Source: Actinoplanes xinjiangensis (GTDB lineage Bacteria; Actinomycetota; Actinomycetes; Mycobacteriales; Micromonosporaceae). Taken from it: 64,000 nucleotides of DNA. The stretch is taken from NCBI RefSeq assembly GCF_003148685.1, contig NZ_QGGR01000003.1:186001-250000 (forward strand), in the 5' to 3' direction. Position numbers and translations under genes: made by a program. Within the stretch, counting starts at the first letter, position 1, and every line of letters starts with the position of its first letter. The notes under the pieces are model-generated. The model had not been told where the DNA came from. It worked only from the letters and a program-made list of their open reading frames with translations, and made no database searches. Shown here in pieces: positions 43,895 through 52,826 of the stretch.

Positions 43895-44440
43895 CCCGTG
43901 CACCACCCCCGCGGCCGGGGCGTCCCTCACCGCCCGGTCGCGCCCTCGGCTCTTCTCGCTTTCTCTTGTACGAACCAGCCCAGGCACCGAGCCTGTCACC
44001 GCAAGCCCCGCCCGGCTCCCGGCCGAAACGCGACCGCCGGGCCGGATGCGGTGGTCACCATCGGGACCCGCCCCCGAAAGCAGCGATCAGCGCACACATT
44101 CACCGATCGTGTGCGCCGGCCCGCGCCAGGACGTCAACGAAAGCGCACGATCCACCGACCGTGCGCGTCCACCCTCCCCAGGGCGACGACACCCGCACAC
44201 AAACGCGCTATGTGTGCGCCCGTCGTCCCCCGAGCCGATCGGTCCCGACCGTCGCGAGTCGTCGAGCACGGGCCGGGACGGGCGACGCGGGACAGGCGAC
44301 GCGGGACGGGCGACGCGGAGGTGAGGGCTGCCCCGCGGGTCCGCCGCATCAGCCCGGCGGGCGCGCTGGAGGCCGGGAGCGGGCAGTCACCTCGCGGGGA
44401 CAGCCACGGTCACTCGGCGTAGACCGTACAAAATGGGGTT
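43895..44440. other. 546-base gene-free region with palindromes and tandem repeats
   Basis: No supported gene. Frames here are low-complexity and overlap no recognisable domain. The region has three similar inverted repeats at 44090-44218 and three 14-base units (GGGACGGGCGACGC type) at 44275, 44289 and 44303. It separates the UDP-sugar dehydrogenase from the convergent GtrA gene, so terminators for both are expected here. Confidence 0.6.
44090..44218. repeat. Cluster of three related palindromes
   Basis: GCGCACAC (44090-44097) pairs with GTGTGCGC (44109-44116); GCGCAC (44143-44148) with GTGCGC (44161-44166); CGCACACA (44194-44201) with TGTGTGCG (44211-44218). The first two loops are similar (TTCACCGATC and TCCACCGACC). 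Repeated stems with a common sequence look more like protein-binding or REP-like elements than ordinary terminators. Confidence 0.7.
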
Positions 44441-44833
44441 TCAGGTGAACGTCCATCGGGAGTTGAGCAGATAGTTCAGCCCCGGGATCAGCAGGATCGC
44501 GACAACCTGGACCACCGCATAGGGGCCACCGAGCAGATCGGCCCCGACCCACAGGATCGTGGTGTTGAGGCCGAGGGCCGCAGCCGTGACGGTGAGGAAC
44601 CGCGGCCCGGTAACCGCATGTGCCGCATCGGACCGGAAGACCCACGCGCGCTGGAGCAGGTAGGAGACGGCGACGCTGGCGGCGAAGCCGGCGGTGGAGG
44701 CCGGCACCGGCGGCAGCCCGAGGAGCACGGCGGCGGCCAGGCCGACGGTGAGATGGGTGAGCGCGCTGAGTACGCCGCTCACGCCGTAGCGCGCGATCCG
44801 GGTGACGGTGTCAGCGTTCGGCACGCTGTTCAA
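44441..44833 (-). CDS. GtrA-family membrane protein
   Basis: 130 residues, four membrane helices (YGVSGVLSALTHLTVGLAAA; TAGFAASVAVSYLLQRAWVF; then two more), ending in the usual YLLNSRWTFT. GtrA proteins are thought to flip polyprenyl-linked sugars made by a partner GT2. Here it overlaps the end of the GT2 gene by 14-23 bases, depending on whether GTG 44824 or TTG 44833 is used, so the GtrA/GtrB pairing is strong. Confidence 0.9.
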   Translation of the reverse strand: MNSVPNADTVTRIARYGVSGVLSALTHLTVGLAAAVLLGLPPVPASTAGFAASVAVSYLLQRAWVFRSDAAHAVTGPRFLTVTAAALGLNTTILWVGADLLGGPYAVVQVVAILLIPGLNYLLNSRWTFT

Positions 44834-45767
44834 CCACCCAGCGTTCCGGGACGGTGGATTCGGCGCGCTCCTGGATCAGGTACCGGGGGCGGCCGCGGAC
44901 CTCCTCGTGGATCCGGGCCAGGTATTCGCCGATGACACCGAGGCCGATGAGGACGAACGTGCCGGTCACCAGCAGCAGCAGGATGACCGTGGTGAAGCCC
45001 GCCACCGAGCCGCCGCTCATCCAGCGGACCAGGGTCTGGATGCCGAGGATGACGGCGAACACGGCGAAGCCGAAACCGGCGAGGGTCACCATGTGCAACG
45101 GCGCCGAGGTGAAGGACGTCAGGCCGTTGATGGCGAGCCGGCACAGGCCGCGCACGGTCCAGCGCGACGTGCCGCCCTCGCGGTGGTCGATGTCGATCTC
45201 GACGGTGGCCCGGGTGAAGCCGATCCAGCTGCTGGTGCCGCGGAAGAACGACGAGTGTTCGGGCATCCGGCGCAGCGCGTCGACGGCGGGGCGGCCGAGG
45301 AGCCGGAAGTCGGTGGCGTCGACCAGGTCGACGCCGGTGAAGCGGGTGAACGTGCGGTTGAACAGTTTGGAGCTGAGCCGGCTGCCGAGTGACTGGCCGG
45401 TCCGGTTGCGTTTGACGGCCTCGACCACCTGGGCGCCCTCCTGCCAGCGCCGGACCATCGCCGGGATCGCGGACGGCGGGTGTTGCAGGTCCGAGTCGAT
45501 GATCACGACGGCGTCGCCGGTGGCGTTCTCCAGGCCGGCGAGCAGGGCGGCTTCCTTGCCGAAGTTGCGGGACAGCCGCAGGCCGCGCACCCGGGCGTCG
45601 ACGAGCGCCTGCCCGGTGATCCGGGACCACGAGTCGTCGGCGGAGCCGTCGTCGACCAGGATCAGCTCGAAATCGAGGGAGGCGGCTTCGAGGACCTCGG
45701 CGAGCCGGGCCACGAACCGGTCGACACCCGGCCCCTCGTTGTAGATCGGGGCGATCACCGAGATCAC
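44811..45767 (-). CDS. Polyprenyl-phosphate glycosyltransferase, GtrB/DPM1-like GT2
   Basis: GTG 45767 gives 318 residues and overlaps the preceding stop (GTGA). The GT2 domain is clear: VISVIAPIYNEGPGVDRFV, ELILVDDGSADDSW and DLQHPP as the DxD equivalent, with GLRLSRNFGKEAALLAGLEN. Two C-terminal membrane helices follow (LAGFGFAVFAVILGIQTLVR; TVILLLLVTGTFVLIGLGVI). It probably loads a sugar onto undecaprenyl or decaprenyl phosphate for flipping by GtrA. Confidence 0.92.
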   Translation of the reverse strand: MISVIAPIYNEGPGVDRFVARLAEVLEAASLDFELILVDDGSADDSWSRITGQALVDARVRGLRLSRNFGKEAALLAGLENATGDAVVIIDSDLQHPPSAIPAMVRRWQEGAQVVEAVKRNRTGQSLGSRLSSKLFNRTFTRFTGVDLVDATDFRLLGRPAVDALRRMPEHSSFFRGTSSWIGFTRATVEIDIDHREGGTSRWTVRGLCRLAINGLTSFTSAPLHMVTLAGFGFAVFAVILGIQTLVRWMSGGSVAGFTTVILLLLVTGTFVLIGLGVIGEYLARIHEEVRGRPRYLIQERAESTVPERWVVEQRAER

Positions 45768-47335
45768 CGGCGCACCGCCCGGTCGCAGAACGGGACGCCG
45801 GCCATGGTGCGGGCGGCGACATCCAGCGATTCGGTGTAGCGGCGCTGGAGGAACGGCTTGTGCCCGTTGGTCTGGAGGGCCTCGTCGAGCAGCGCGCACC
45901 GCCGGGTGTTGCCGGCCTTGGACCGTTCGAAGCCGCCCATCGCCGCGGCGATCCGGTTGTCCAGCTGGGCGGTCTTCAGGGTGGCGGTGGCGTCGGCGTA
46001 GGCGCGGTTGGCGGTGGCCGAGACGGCACCGCACAGCACCAGCGCGGCCAGGACGCCGACGGCGGCCCGGCGGCCGGCGAGGAGCAGCAGCGAGACGGCG
46101 AGCAGCATGCCGCCGGGAACGGTCAGCGCCGAGTCGCGCCAGCCCTGCTCCCACAGTTGCGCGCCGCTCATCGCGGCGCGGACGGCCACGCTGAGCGTGG
46201 CGAGCAGGGCGCCGCACGCGATCACCACGACGGCGAGGGCGGCGATTCCGGTCAGCGCCCGGTTCGCCGGGCGTGCGGCCCCCCCCAGGACTTTGCGGGT
46301 ACGCAGGGCGAGCGCCGCCAGCAGCAGGAACGCCACGACCGGAACCACACCGCGCAGCCAGTCCCCGGTGCCGGCGTCGGTGGCGGCCCGCCATTGCAGC
46401 GGCGGCAGCCAGGCGGTCATCCGGACCGGCAGCAGCAGGATCGAGCGGCCGTCGAGGACCAGGTCGGATCCCTGGTAGCAGCCGCCGTCGGCGCAGAACC
46501 CGCGGATGATCCACCGGACCGCGGCGAAGACCGGCAGGAAGCCGACCCAGAGCAGTCCGGCGAACCGCACCCCGGGTGAGACGAGCAGCTGCCGCTGGCC
46601 GGCCCCGAGCACGAACCGGCCACGGATCAGGACCGCGGCTCCGGCGAGGGGGACGGCGAAGTAGGCGGGCTCGTTGAAGATCGCGAGGGCGGCGCCGGCG
46701 GTGACCGCGAGCACCCCGTTCCACCAGCGGAGCCGGTCGAGCCGGCAGGCCGCGGCGGCGACCAGCAGGACGACGGCTGCGGTGCTGAAGTAGAGGCCGC
46801 CGAAGAGGATGGTCGTACTGTCCTGGCCGGCGGCGACGAGACCGGCGCCGACCGCGTACGGCAGGAGCAGCGCCACCGCCGACGGTGTGCCGCCGATCAG
46901 CCGGCCACGGTTGAGGACGCTCTCGGCGAAGACGACGACGGCCAGGGTGAGCGCGATCGCCGCGAGGATCGAGACGGCCCGCAGCATCACCGTGGCGGGC
47001 AGGCCGAGCTGCTGCATGCCGGTGAAGGCGACCAGGTCGAGGCTCTTCTCCAGCATCCGCCCGAGCGGCCGGAAGTTGCCGAGCCGCAGGTAGGCGTCGC
47101 CGCTGGCGATGGTGTGCGAGACGATCGCGGCCGGGTCGTCGCGGAACATGCCGCCGTGCCAGTAGACGTTGAACCGGTGGTCGCGGGACGGCGCGACGGC
47201 CAGCAGCGGGGTCAGGACGATCGCCGGGACGAGCACGCAGCGGCGGGCGATGTGGCCCCACAGCCGCGGGTTCGCCGGCGGCTCCGGGGACTCGGGTGCA
47301 CGAGCCGCCGGGATCGTCACGGTTTGAGCCGTCAT
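45764..47335 (-). CDS. Polytopic membrane protein, possible GT-C-type glycosyltransferase
   Basis: 523 residues from ATG 47335, which overlaps the stop of the gene before it (ATGA). There are ten or more hydrophobic helices with a large loop after the first (APSRDHRFNVYWHGGMFRDD). The C-terminus is soluble and helical (RRCALLDEALQTNGHKPFLQ). An Asp-containing first loop and its place before GtrB/GtrA fit a GT-C enzyme that would use the flipped lipid-linked sugar, but I cannot see a definitive GT-C signature. Confidence 0.65.
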   Translation of the reverse strand: MTAQTVTIPAARAPESPEPPANPRLWGHIARRCVLVPAIVLTPLLAVAPSRDHRFNVYWHGGMFRDDPAAIVSHTIASGDAYLRLGNFRPLGRMLEKSLDLVAFTGMQQLGLPATVMLRAVSILAAIALTLAVVVFAESVLNRGRLIGGTPSAVALLLPYAVGAGLVAAGQDSTTILFGGLYFSTAAVVLLVAAAACRLDRLRWWNGVLAVTAGAALAIFNEPAYFAVPLAGAAVLIRGRFVLGAGQRQLLVSPGVRFAGLLWVGFLPVFAAVRWIIRGFCADGGCYQGSDLVLDGRSILLLPVRMTAWLPPLQWRAATDAGTGDWLRGVVPVVAFLLLAALALRTRKVLGGAARPANRALTGIAALAVVVIACGALLATLSVAVRAAMSGAQLWEQGWRDSALTVPGGMLLAVSLLLLAGRRAAVGVLAALVLCGAVSATANRAYADATATLKTAQLDNRIAAAMGGFERSKAGNTRRCALLDEALQTNGHKPFLQRRYTESLDVAARTMAGVPFCDRAVRR

Positions 47336-47952
47336 GACTGCTGCAACGACGTGCGGCCCGGCGGAGTTGTGTCCAGCATCTCCGGCAATGTCGGCGGCCG
47401 CTCCGGGTCGACGAACACCACGTCGGTCGCGTCGTGCTCGGCGAACAGCCGGGACAGCCGCTCGGAGAGCACCACGTCCCACGGGTGGTCCGGGCGGTGC
47501 CGCTCCCACGTGGACCGGTCCGGCAGATACTCCAGGATCAGCCCGGACCGGCGCAGCAGCGAGAACTCCGGATTGTCGGTGAGGATCACCGCGCGGTGGT
47601 CCGGATCGACGAGCACCCGCCGGCGGACCGTCTGCGCGAACTCGCGGAGCCGGTCCAGGTCGAGGCCGATCGCCACGTACAGGCGGGCCTGGAGCGGGCG
47701 CTTGACCGTCTTACGGCGCGGCCCCGGCGGGACGCGGCGGATCCGGCCCACCAGCCGCAGCGGATCGCGGGCCAGCGTCACCAGGCCACGGCCGAGCCGG
47801 TACGACCCACTGCCGCGCAGCCGCCGGGCCGCCTCCCGTTCCTCGTCACGTTCCCCGGCCAGGCCGGCGCAGCGGGACCGCCACGCGTCCCGCTCCTGCT
47901 CGATCGTGCGCAGCCGCACGACCAGGGCCTGCATGTCGCCTTCGTCGGGCAT
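47332..47952 (-). CDS. Coiled-coil protein in glycan operon, function unknown
   Basis: 206 residues from ATG 47952, preceded by GGAGG. The N-terminal third is a charged helix likely to coil (ALVVRLRTIEQERDAWRSRC; GERDEEREAARRLRGSGSYR), with GSYRLGRGLVTLARDPLRLV after it, a pattern common beside actinobacterial glycosyltransferases. The C-terminal part (AVILTDNPEFSLLRRSGLIL; DVVLSERLSRLFAEHDATDV) looks globular and might be a degenerate nucleotide-sugar fold. Function unknown. Confidence 0.65.
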   Translation of the reverse strand: MPDEGDMQALVVRLRTIEQERDAWRSRCAGLAGERDEEREAARRLRGSGSYRLGRGLVTLARDPLRLVGRIRRVPPGPRRKTVKRPLQARLYVAIGLDLDRLREFAQTVRRRVLVDPDHRAVILTDNPEFSLLRRSGLILEYLPDRSTWERHRPDHPWDVVLSERLSRLFAEHDATDVVFVDPERPPTLPEMLDTTPPGRTSLQQS

Positions 47953-47962
47953 CACGTCCTCC

Positions 47963-50122
47963 TCACGTGAGAGCGGTCAGCCAGTCCGCGGCGTCGGCGG
48001 CCCCGTTGCCGGGAGCCACCTCCGCACAGCGGCGGCGCAGCGCGTCGCGGACGTCGGCCCGCACCGCGTGTGCCAGAACCCGGTCCAGGTCGTCGCCGTC
48101 CGGATCCTCGACGATCAGCGCGGCACCGGCGGCCGCGGCGAATCGGGCCCTGCTGACCTGGTCGTCCAGGGCGGTCTCCCGGTTCGGCACGAACACCGAC
48201 GGGATCTGAAAGGCGATCAGCTCATGGAACGAGTTGTAACCCGACGCGCTCACCACCAGGTCGAATCCGCGCAGGTGTCGACTGATCGGGTAGACCCGGA
48301 CCACGTGCGCGCCGGCCGGAGCGGGCATCGGCTCGGTGGCGATCGCCGATTCGGCCAGCACCACCTGGAAACCGGCGCCGCGCAACTGCCGGGCGATCCG
48401 GGCGGCCGGCGACGAGATGTCGTTGATGTTGCCGGCGCCGAGCTGCAACAGGGCGGCCGGGCGGCCGGGCACGAGGTCCAGGGCGGCGCGCGCCTCCTCC
48501 GCCGTCACCAGCTCGGCGGCGTCCAGGTAGGTGATCGGGCGGACCGGGAACACGCCGTCCCGGTCGTCGACGGTCGGGCCCTCGTCAGCGGCCGCGGCGA
48601 ACTCCCCCGGCTCCAGGACGTGCTGGAACGCCGACCGCCGCTCGATCCACTCGGTACCGGTGGCACGCCGCCACATCGGCCGGCGCACCCACACCCAGGT
48701 GACCTCCGGCCGGGACCGGGCGGCGGCGACGATGCCGTCGTGCGGGACGCTGTCCACCGCGACGACCGCCGGGCGGTGCAGATCGATCAGGTGCTCCAGG
48801 CGGCTGCGCAGCAGCTCGGTCCAGGACTGGCGGGGCAGGCCGAGCACACTGCGCGACGGGATGTACTCGGTGAGGAAACCCTCCCGGTGGGCGACCATCG
48901 CGCCGTGCGACTGGGTGGCGATCACCGTGGGGGTGCCCGCGGGCAGCCGGCGGCCGATCGCCATCAGCCGGGACAGGTGCCCGAGGCCGACGCCGTTGTC
49001 GCTGACCAGCAGCACCCCCTTCGGCGGGGCCGGCCGGGGCGCGGGGAGGGCCGGGGGCGGCGGCGCGTCCGGGCGGATCCCGCGCGCGGCCAGCCGGGAC
49101 AGGTGGGAGGCGTAGCCGTACCGGGACTCGATGAACTCCCGCCCGTGCAGCGACACCGCCCGGTAGCGCTCGCGGTCCGCGTGCAGTTCCCGGACCAGCG
49201 GCAGCACACCGGCCGGGGTGGTGTAGAGCGCCGCGTCGCCGAAGATCGGCCGGAAGTGCTCCCCGACGATGACCGGGACACCGGCCGCCATCGCCTCCAT
49301 GATCGTCCGGCCGAACGCCTCGATCAGGTCCGGGTCGTGGAAGTAGACGAAGAAGTCCAGTGTGTGCAGGAAGTCGACCGGCTCCATCGTCCCGAACTCG
49401 ATGACCTCCCAGTTCGCCGGCTTCCGGCCGAGCCGCTCGACGGCCAGCTCGCCGCCGCCGAGCACCCGCACCTTCACGTCCGGGACATCCGGGTACGCCT
49501 GGAGCAGTTCCTCCCGGGTCCGCGGCCACTTCACCGGGTCGGGCCGGCCGTGCCGCCCGATCACCGGCGCCCCCGCCCGGGCCGGGCGCTCCCGCCACCA
49601 CTCGGCCCCGTCGATGATCTCGTGCCAGTCGACGCCGGCCAGGGTCGCCTCCGGTTCGGCGCGGAGCACCTCGGCGCGGACCTGCGGGCTGATCGGCGCC
49701 CACTCGATCCCGGCGCCGAACAGGCCCTCCACCCGCTGCCGGACCGCTGCGAAGTCGTAGTACCGGGCCGGGTCCCCGGCGTCACCGGGCGCCTGGTTCA
49801 GGACCATCACCGCCCGCCCGGCCCGCACCGGCGGCCGCACCGCGAGGTCCTCGGTGAAGATCCGGGGCTGCCGGACGACCAGCAGCTTCGCCGTGACCTC
49901 CTCGCCGTCGGCGGCCAGGTACGCCGCCCCGTCCCGGATCAGGGCGGTGATCAGCGGATGGAACGGGCGGTCCCGCTTCAGATGCGGTGACCGCACGTGC
50001 ACGAGCACCGTGGTCAGGCCGGCCCGGGCCTGGGCGCGGACCTCCGCGGCGATGCTGGCCGACGTGCCGCCCGGATACCGGAAGTCCGAGAGGATCGCCA
50101 CGTCGTGAACGGTCGCCGTCAT
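47963..50122 (-). CDS. Two-domain glycosyltransferase: GT4-like plus MurG/GT28-like
   Basis: 719 residues from ATG 50122. Residues 1-350 form a GT-B-like domain with the GT4-type acidic motif EAFGRTIMEAMAAGVPVIVG (268-287). A Pro/Ala linker (351-367) leads to a second GT-B fold starting VLLVSDNGVGLGHLSRLMAI (370-389), which has the GxGH loop of MurG and UGT-like enzymes, and the donor-site region ASGYNSFHELIAFQIPSVFV near residue 645. Both halves look complete, so one polypeptide could make two linkages. First gene of the leftward operon. Confidence 0.8.
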   Translation of the reverse strand: MTATVHDVAILSDFRYPGGTSASIAAEVRAQARAGLTTVLVHVRSPHLKRDRPFHPLITALIRDGAAYLAADGEEVTAKLLVVRQPRIFTEDLAVRPPVRAGRAVMVLNQAPGDAGDPARYYDFAAVRQRVEGLFGAGIEWAPISPQVRAEVLRAEPEATLAGVDWHEIIDGAEWWRERPARAGAPVIGRHGRPDPVKWPRTREELLQAYPDVPDVKVRVLGGGELAVERLGRKPANWEVIEFGTMEPVDFLHTLDFFVYFHDPDLIEAFGRTIMEAMAAGVPVIVGEHFRPIFGDAALYTTPAGVLPLVRELHADRERYRAVSLHGREFIESRYGYASHLSRLAARGIRPDAPPPPALPAPRPAPPKGVLLVSDNGVGLGHLSRLMAIGRRLPAGTPTVIATQSHGAMVAHREGFLTEYIPSRSVLGLPRQSWTELLRSRLEHLIDLHRPAVVAVDSVPHDGIVAAARSRPEVTWVWVRRPMWRRATGTEWIERRSAFQHVLEPGEFAAAADEGPTVDDRDGVFPVRPITYLDAAELVTAEEARAALDLVPGRPAALLQLGAGNINDISSPAARIARQLRGAGFQVVLAESAIATEPMPAPAGAHVVRVYPISRHLRGFDLVVSASGYNSFHELIAFQIPSVFVPNRETALDDQVSRARFAAAAGAALIVEDPDGDDLDRVLAHAVRADVRDALRRRCAEVAPGNGAADAADWLTALT

Positions 50123-50204
50123 GGTCGGCTCAACGAAGCGTGCACACCCGGCGTCACGCACCCCCGCCCCGGTGCGTTGATCCTCCCGACAGTCGAGGGG
50201 GGCC

Positions 50205-52664
50205 ATGCGCAGGCAGCACACCACACCGGACGCGTACGGGACGGACCTGCTGGAACGCTACTGGCGGAACCTGAGCGCGATCGCGCCGACCGGTCCCGCC
50301 GCGGCCGCCCTGCACACCCGGTCGGCGGGGGCCCGTACCCTGCTGGCCTGGGCCGCGGCCCGCCGCCCGGCCGAGGAACTGATCGCCGCCGCCCGGGAGG
50401 GCCGACTGTTCCAGGACGCCGACCCGTGGGCGCTGGGGGAACTCGCCCGTGTCGTCACCCTCCAGAACCTCCACCCCGGCGACCGGGGTGACGGGCTGGC
50501 CCTGTTCGACTCGCTGCTGCGCACCTTCGGTCCGGCCGGCGTCGCCCCCGTCCACCAGGGACTGCACGCGCAGCTCGCGTTCGCGGCCGGTGATCCGGTC
50601 CGGGTCGCGAAACTGCTCGCCGACTACCCGTCGGTGCCGGACACCATCCGGGAGGCGCTGGGCGTCGACATGGCCACCAAGGACGAGTGGCCGGGCCGCT
50701 TCGCCGGCCTGTTCCCGGCACCCGGCCTGACACTGGTGCCCACCGACGTGACCGGATTCGACCGGATCCGGTCCGCCCCCGCACCCCGGCACGGATCGCC
50801 GCACCGGATCACCACGATCGTCACGACGTACCGGCCCGGCCCGGAACTCGTCACCGCGGTCCGGTCGCTCGTGGCGCAGAGCTGGACCAACCACGAGATC
50901 CTCGTCGTCGACGACGGATCCGGCCCCGGCCACGAATCCGTCCTGGACCGGGCGGCCTCGCTCGACCCGCGGGTCCGCGTCATCCGGATCCCCGGCAACG
51001 GCGGCACCTACCGGGCCCGCAACGCCGGGCTCGACGTCGCCACCGGCGAATTCGTCACCTTCCAGGACTCCGACGACTGGTCGCACCCGCTGCGCCTGGA
51101 ACGGCAGGCCGCCCCGCTGATCGCCGACCCCTCGATCGTCGCCACCACGTCGGCGGCCATCCGCGTCACCGAGGACCTGGTGGTCACCCGGCCCGGGTTC
51201 GCCGAGTTCCGGTCGTACAACCTGTCGTCACTGATGATCCGCCGGGAGACCGTCCTCGACCGGCTCGGCTACCTCGACCCGGTCCGCAAGGGCGCCGACG
51301 CCGAGTACGTGGAACGGGCCCGTGCGGTCTTCGGCCGGGCCGCCGTACGGCACCTCGGGGGCGAGCCGCTCGCCCTGATCCGGCTCACCGCGGGGTCGCT
51401 GTCCGGCACCGACATCGGGCCCGGCTGGATGCATCCGGCGCGGCACGCGTACCTCTCCGCCTTCCAGGCCTGGCACACCCGGGTCGCCGCCGGCGCGGAG
51501 ACCGCGGTACGCCCCCGAACCCCGCGGGACCGGCCGTTCGCCGCGCCCCGCGGCCTGGCCGGTGACGCCGGCCTGCGCCGGGCCAGCTACGACGTGATCC
51601 TGGCCGGCGACTGGAACGCCCACGGCGACACCGCCTGGCCGGTCGCCGAGCGCCTCCGCGCCCTCACCGGACCCGGCCGGGCCGTCGCCGTCCTGCACCT
51701 CGACACGTTCGGCAGCGTCGCCGGCAAGCCCGCGCGGCTGGATCCCACCCTCCAGCAGATGATCAACGCTCAGGTGATCGACCAGGTGATCCTCACCGAC
51801 GACGTGCACGCCCGGCTGGTCCTCGTGCACGACCCGGAACTGCTCGGATTCGCGCCCGATGTCCCGTCCGGCATCCGCGCCGCCCGGGTCGTCATCGCCG
51901 CCGACCCGGCGTGGACACCGGCGTCCGCGCACTGTGCCGCCGAGTCGCGCCGCCTCTTCGGCATCGAACCGCACTGGGCCCCCGCCGACGCCGCCGCCCG
52001 CGCCGATCTCGCCGCCGGACCGTTCGGCACCCGGCTGACCACCGCCGACCTGCCCGGCACCGTCAACCTGCGGCGCTGGCGGCTGCACCGCTCCGGGCCG
52101 CGCGCCGACCGCCCGGTGATCGGCCGGATCTGCGCCGGCGGCCCGGCCGAATGGCAGCGGCTGCGCGCCGGCACGTCACCGGCCCTGGACGTCCGCGTCC
52201 TCGACCGCAACGACCCGGCGCCGGCGGTCCCCCAGGGCTGGCTCGTCTTCCGCCCGTCCGACCTGGACACCCGCGGTTTCCTGCATCAGCTCGACTTCTA
52301 CCTGCACCTGCCGGCCGACGACCGCCTCCCGGCGACCTGCCCGGAGGTCCTGATCGCAATGGCGGCCGGCTGCATCCCGGTCCTGCCGCACCGCCATGCC
52401 GCGGTCTTCGGCGAGGCGGCCGTCTACGCCGAACCGGACGAGGTCCCGGCCGTCGTCACCGGCCTGCACCGGGACCCGGCGGCACTGCTGGCGCAGAGCG
52501 AACGCGGCCTGGCCTTCGTCCGGGAGAACCACCCGCACAGCCGCTACGCCGACGCCGTGGACGACTTCCTCACGCCCCCGGCCCCGACCGGCGAGGCCAT
52601 CACCGGCGAGATCATCGCCGCCTCCGGCCAGGTGCTGCCCCCACTGCCCGCCGGCGAATACTGA
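50205..52664 (+). CDS. Large glycosyltransferase (helical N-domain, GT2, C-terminal GT-B-like domain)
   Basis: 819 residues. ATG 50205 has GAGGGGG before it. Residues 1-195 are helical and TPR-like; the GT2 domain spans about 202-400 (ITTIVTTYRPGPELVTAVRS; EILVVDDGS; DSD at 288-290 in TFQDSDDWSHP). The last 350 residues include DYVILAGDWN-like strands, LVFRPSDLDTRGFLHQLDFY and EVLIAMAAGCIPVLPHRH, which resemble a GT4 donor domain. It is divergent from the leftward operon with an 82-base gap. A paralogue of identical length lies at 56670-59129. Confidence 0.85.
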   Translation: MRRQHTTPDAYGTDLLERYWRNLSAIAPTGPAAAALHTRSAGARTLLAWAAARRPAEELIAAAREGRLFQDADPWALGELARVVTLQNLHPGDRGDGLALFDSLLRTFGPAGVAPVHQGLHAQLAFAAGDPVRVAKLLADYPSVPDTIREALGVDMATKDEWPGRFAGLFPAPGLTLVPTDVTGFDRIRSAPAPRHGSPHRITTIVTTYRPGPELVTAVRSLVAQSWTNHEILVVDDGSGPGHESVLDRAASLDPRVRVIRIPGNGGTYRARNAGLDVATGEFVTFQDSDDWSHPLRLERQAAPLIADPSIVATTSAAIRVTEDLVVTRPGFAEFRSYNLSSLMIRRETVLDRLGYLDPVRKGADAEYVERARAVFGRAAVRHLGGEPLALIRLTAGSLSGTDIGPGWMHPARHAYLSAFQAWHTRVAAGAETAVRPRTPRDRPFAAPRGLAGDAGLRRASYDVILAGDWNAHGDTAWPVAERLRALTGPGRAVAVLHLDTFGSVAGKPARLDPTLQQMINAQVIDQVILTDDVHARLVLVHDPELLGFAPDVPSGIRAARVVIAADPAWTPASAHCAAESRRLFGIEPHWAPADAAARADLAAGPFGTRLTTADLPGTVNLRRWRLHRSGPRADRPVIGRICAGGPAEWQRLRAGTSPALDVRVLDRNDPAPAVPQGWLVFRPSDLDTRGFLHQLDFYLHLPADDRLPATCPEVLIAMAAGCIPVLPHRHAAVFGEAAVYAEPDEVPAVVTGLHRDPAALLAQSERGLAFVRENHPHSRYADAVDDFLTPPAPTGEAITGEIIAASGQVLPPLPAGEY

Positions 52665-52826
52665 CCGGCGGCGTGGGGGGGAGGCGCCCGGCCACCCGGA
52701 GCGTGGTCCGGCAACCCGACGGCGACGAGGAGGCACCCGTTTCGCATTCGAGGCCGATGAGCGCGGGCCGAAGAGAACGGTGAGCCCGGCGGTGCAGCCG
52801 GGCGCCGTACTCCGGAAGGGTCCCTC
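52665..52826 (+). other. Possible structured leader of the CAP-domain gene
   Basis: The 162-base gap before the CAP gene is rich in self-complementary segments. GCCCGGC (52784-52790) and GCCGGGC (52797-52803) form a stem just upstream of the Shine-Dalgarno, and CCGGCAACCC near 52710 resembles junction sequences seen in some riboswitches. I could not match it to a specific class. Cell-wall hydrolase genes in actinobacteria are sometimes under c-di-AMP riboswitches, so it deserves a covariance-model search. Confidence 0.25.

Noticed and set aside
41249-43999. 916-codon minus-strand open frame opposite Stealth and the UDP-sugar dehydrogenase
   Set aside because: The plus-strand genes carry exact family motifs; this frame carries none.
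47114-49990. 958-codon plus-strand open frame opposite the glycosyltransferase operon
   Set aside because: Shadow of the coupled minus-strand genes; low-complexity composition.
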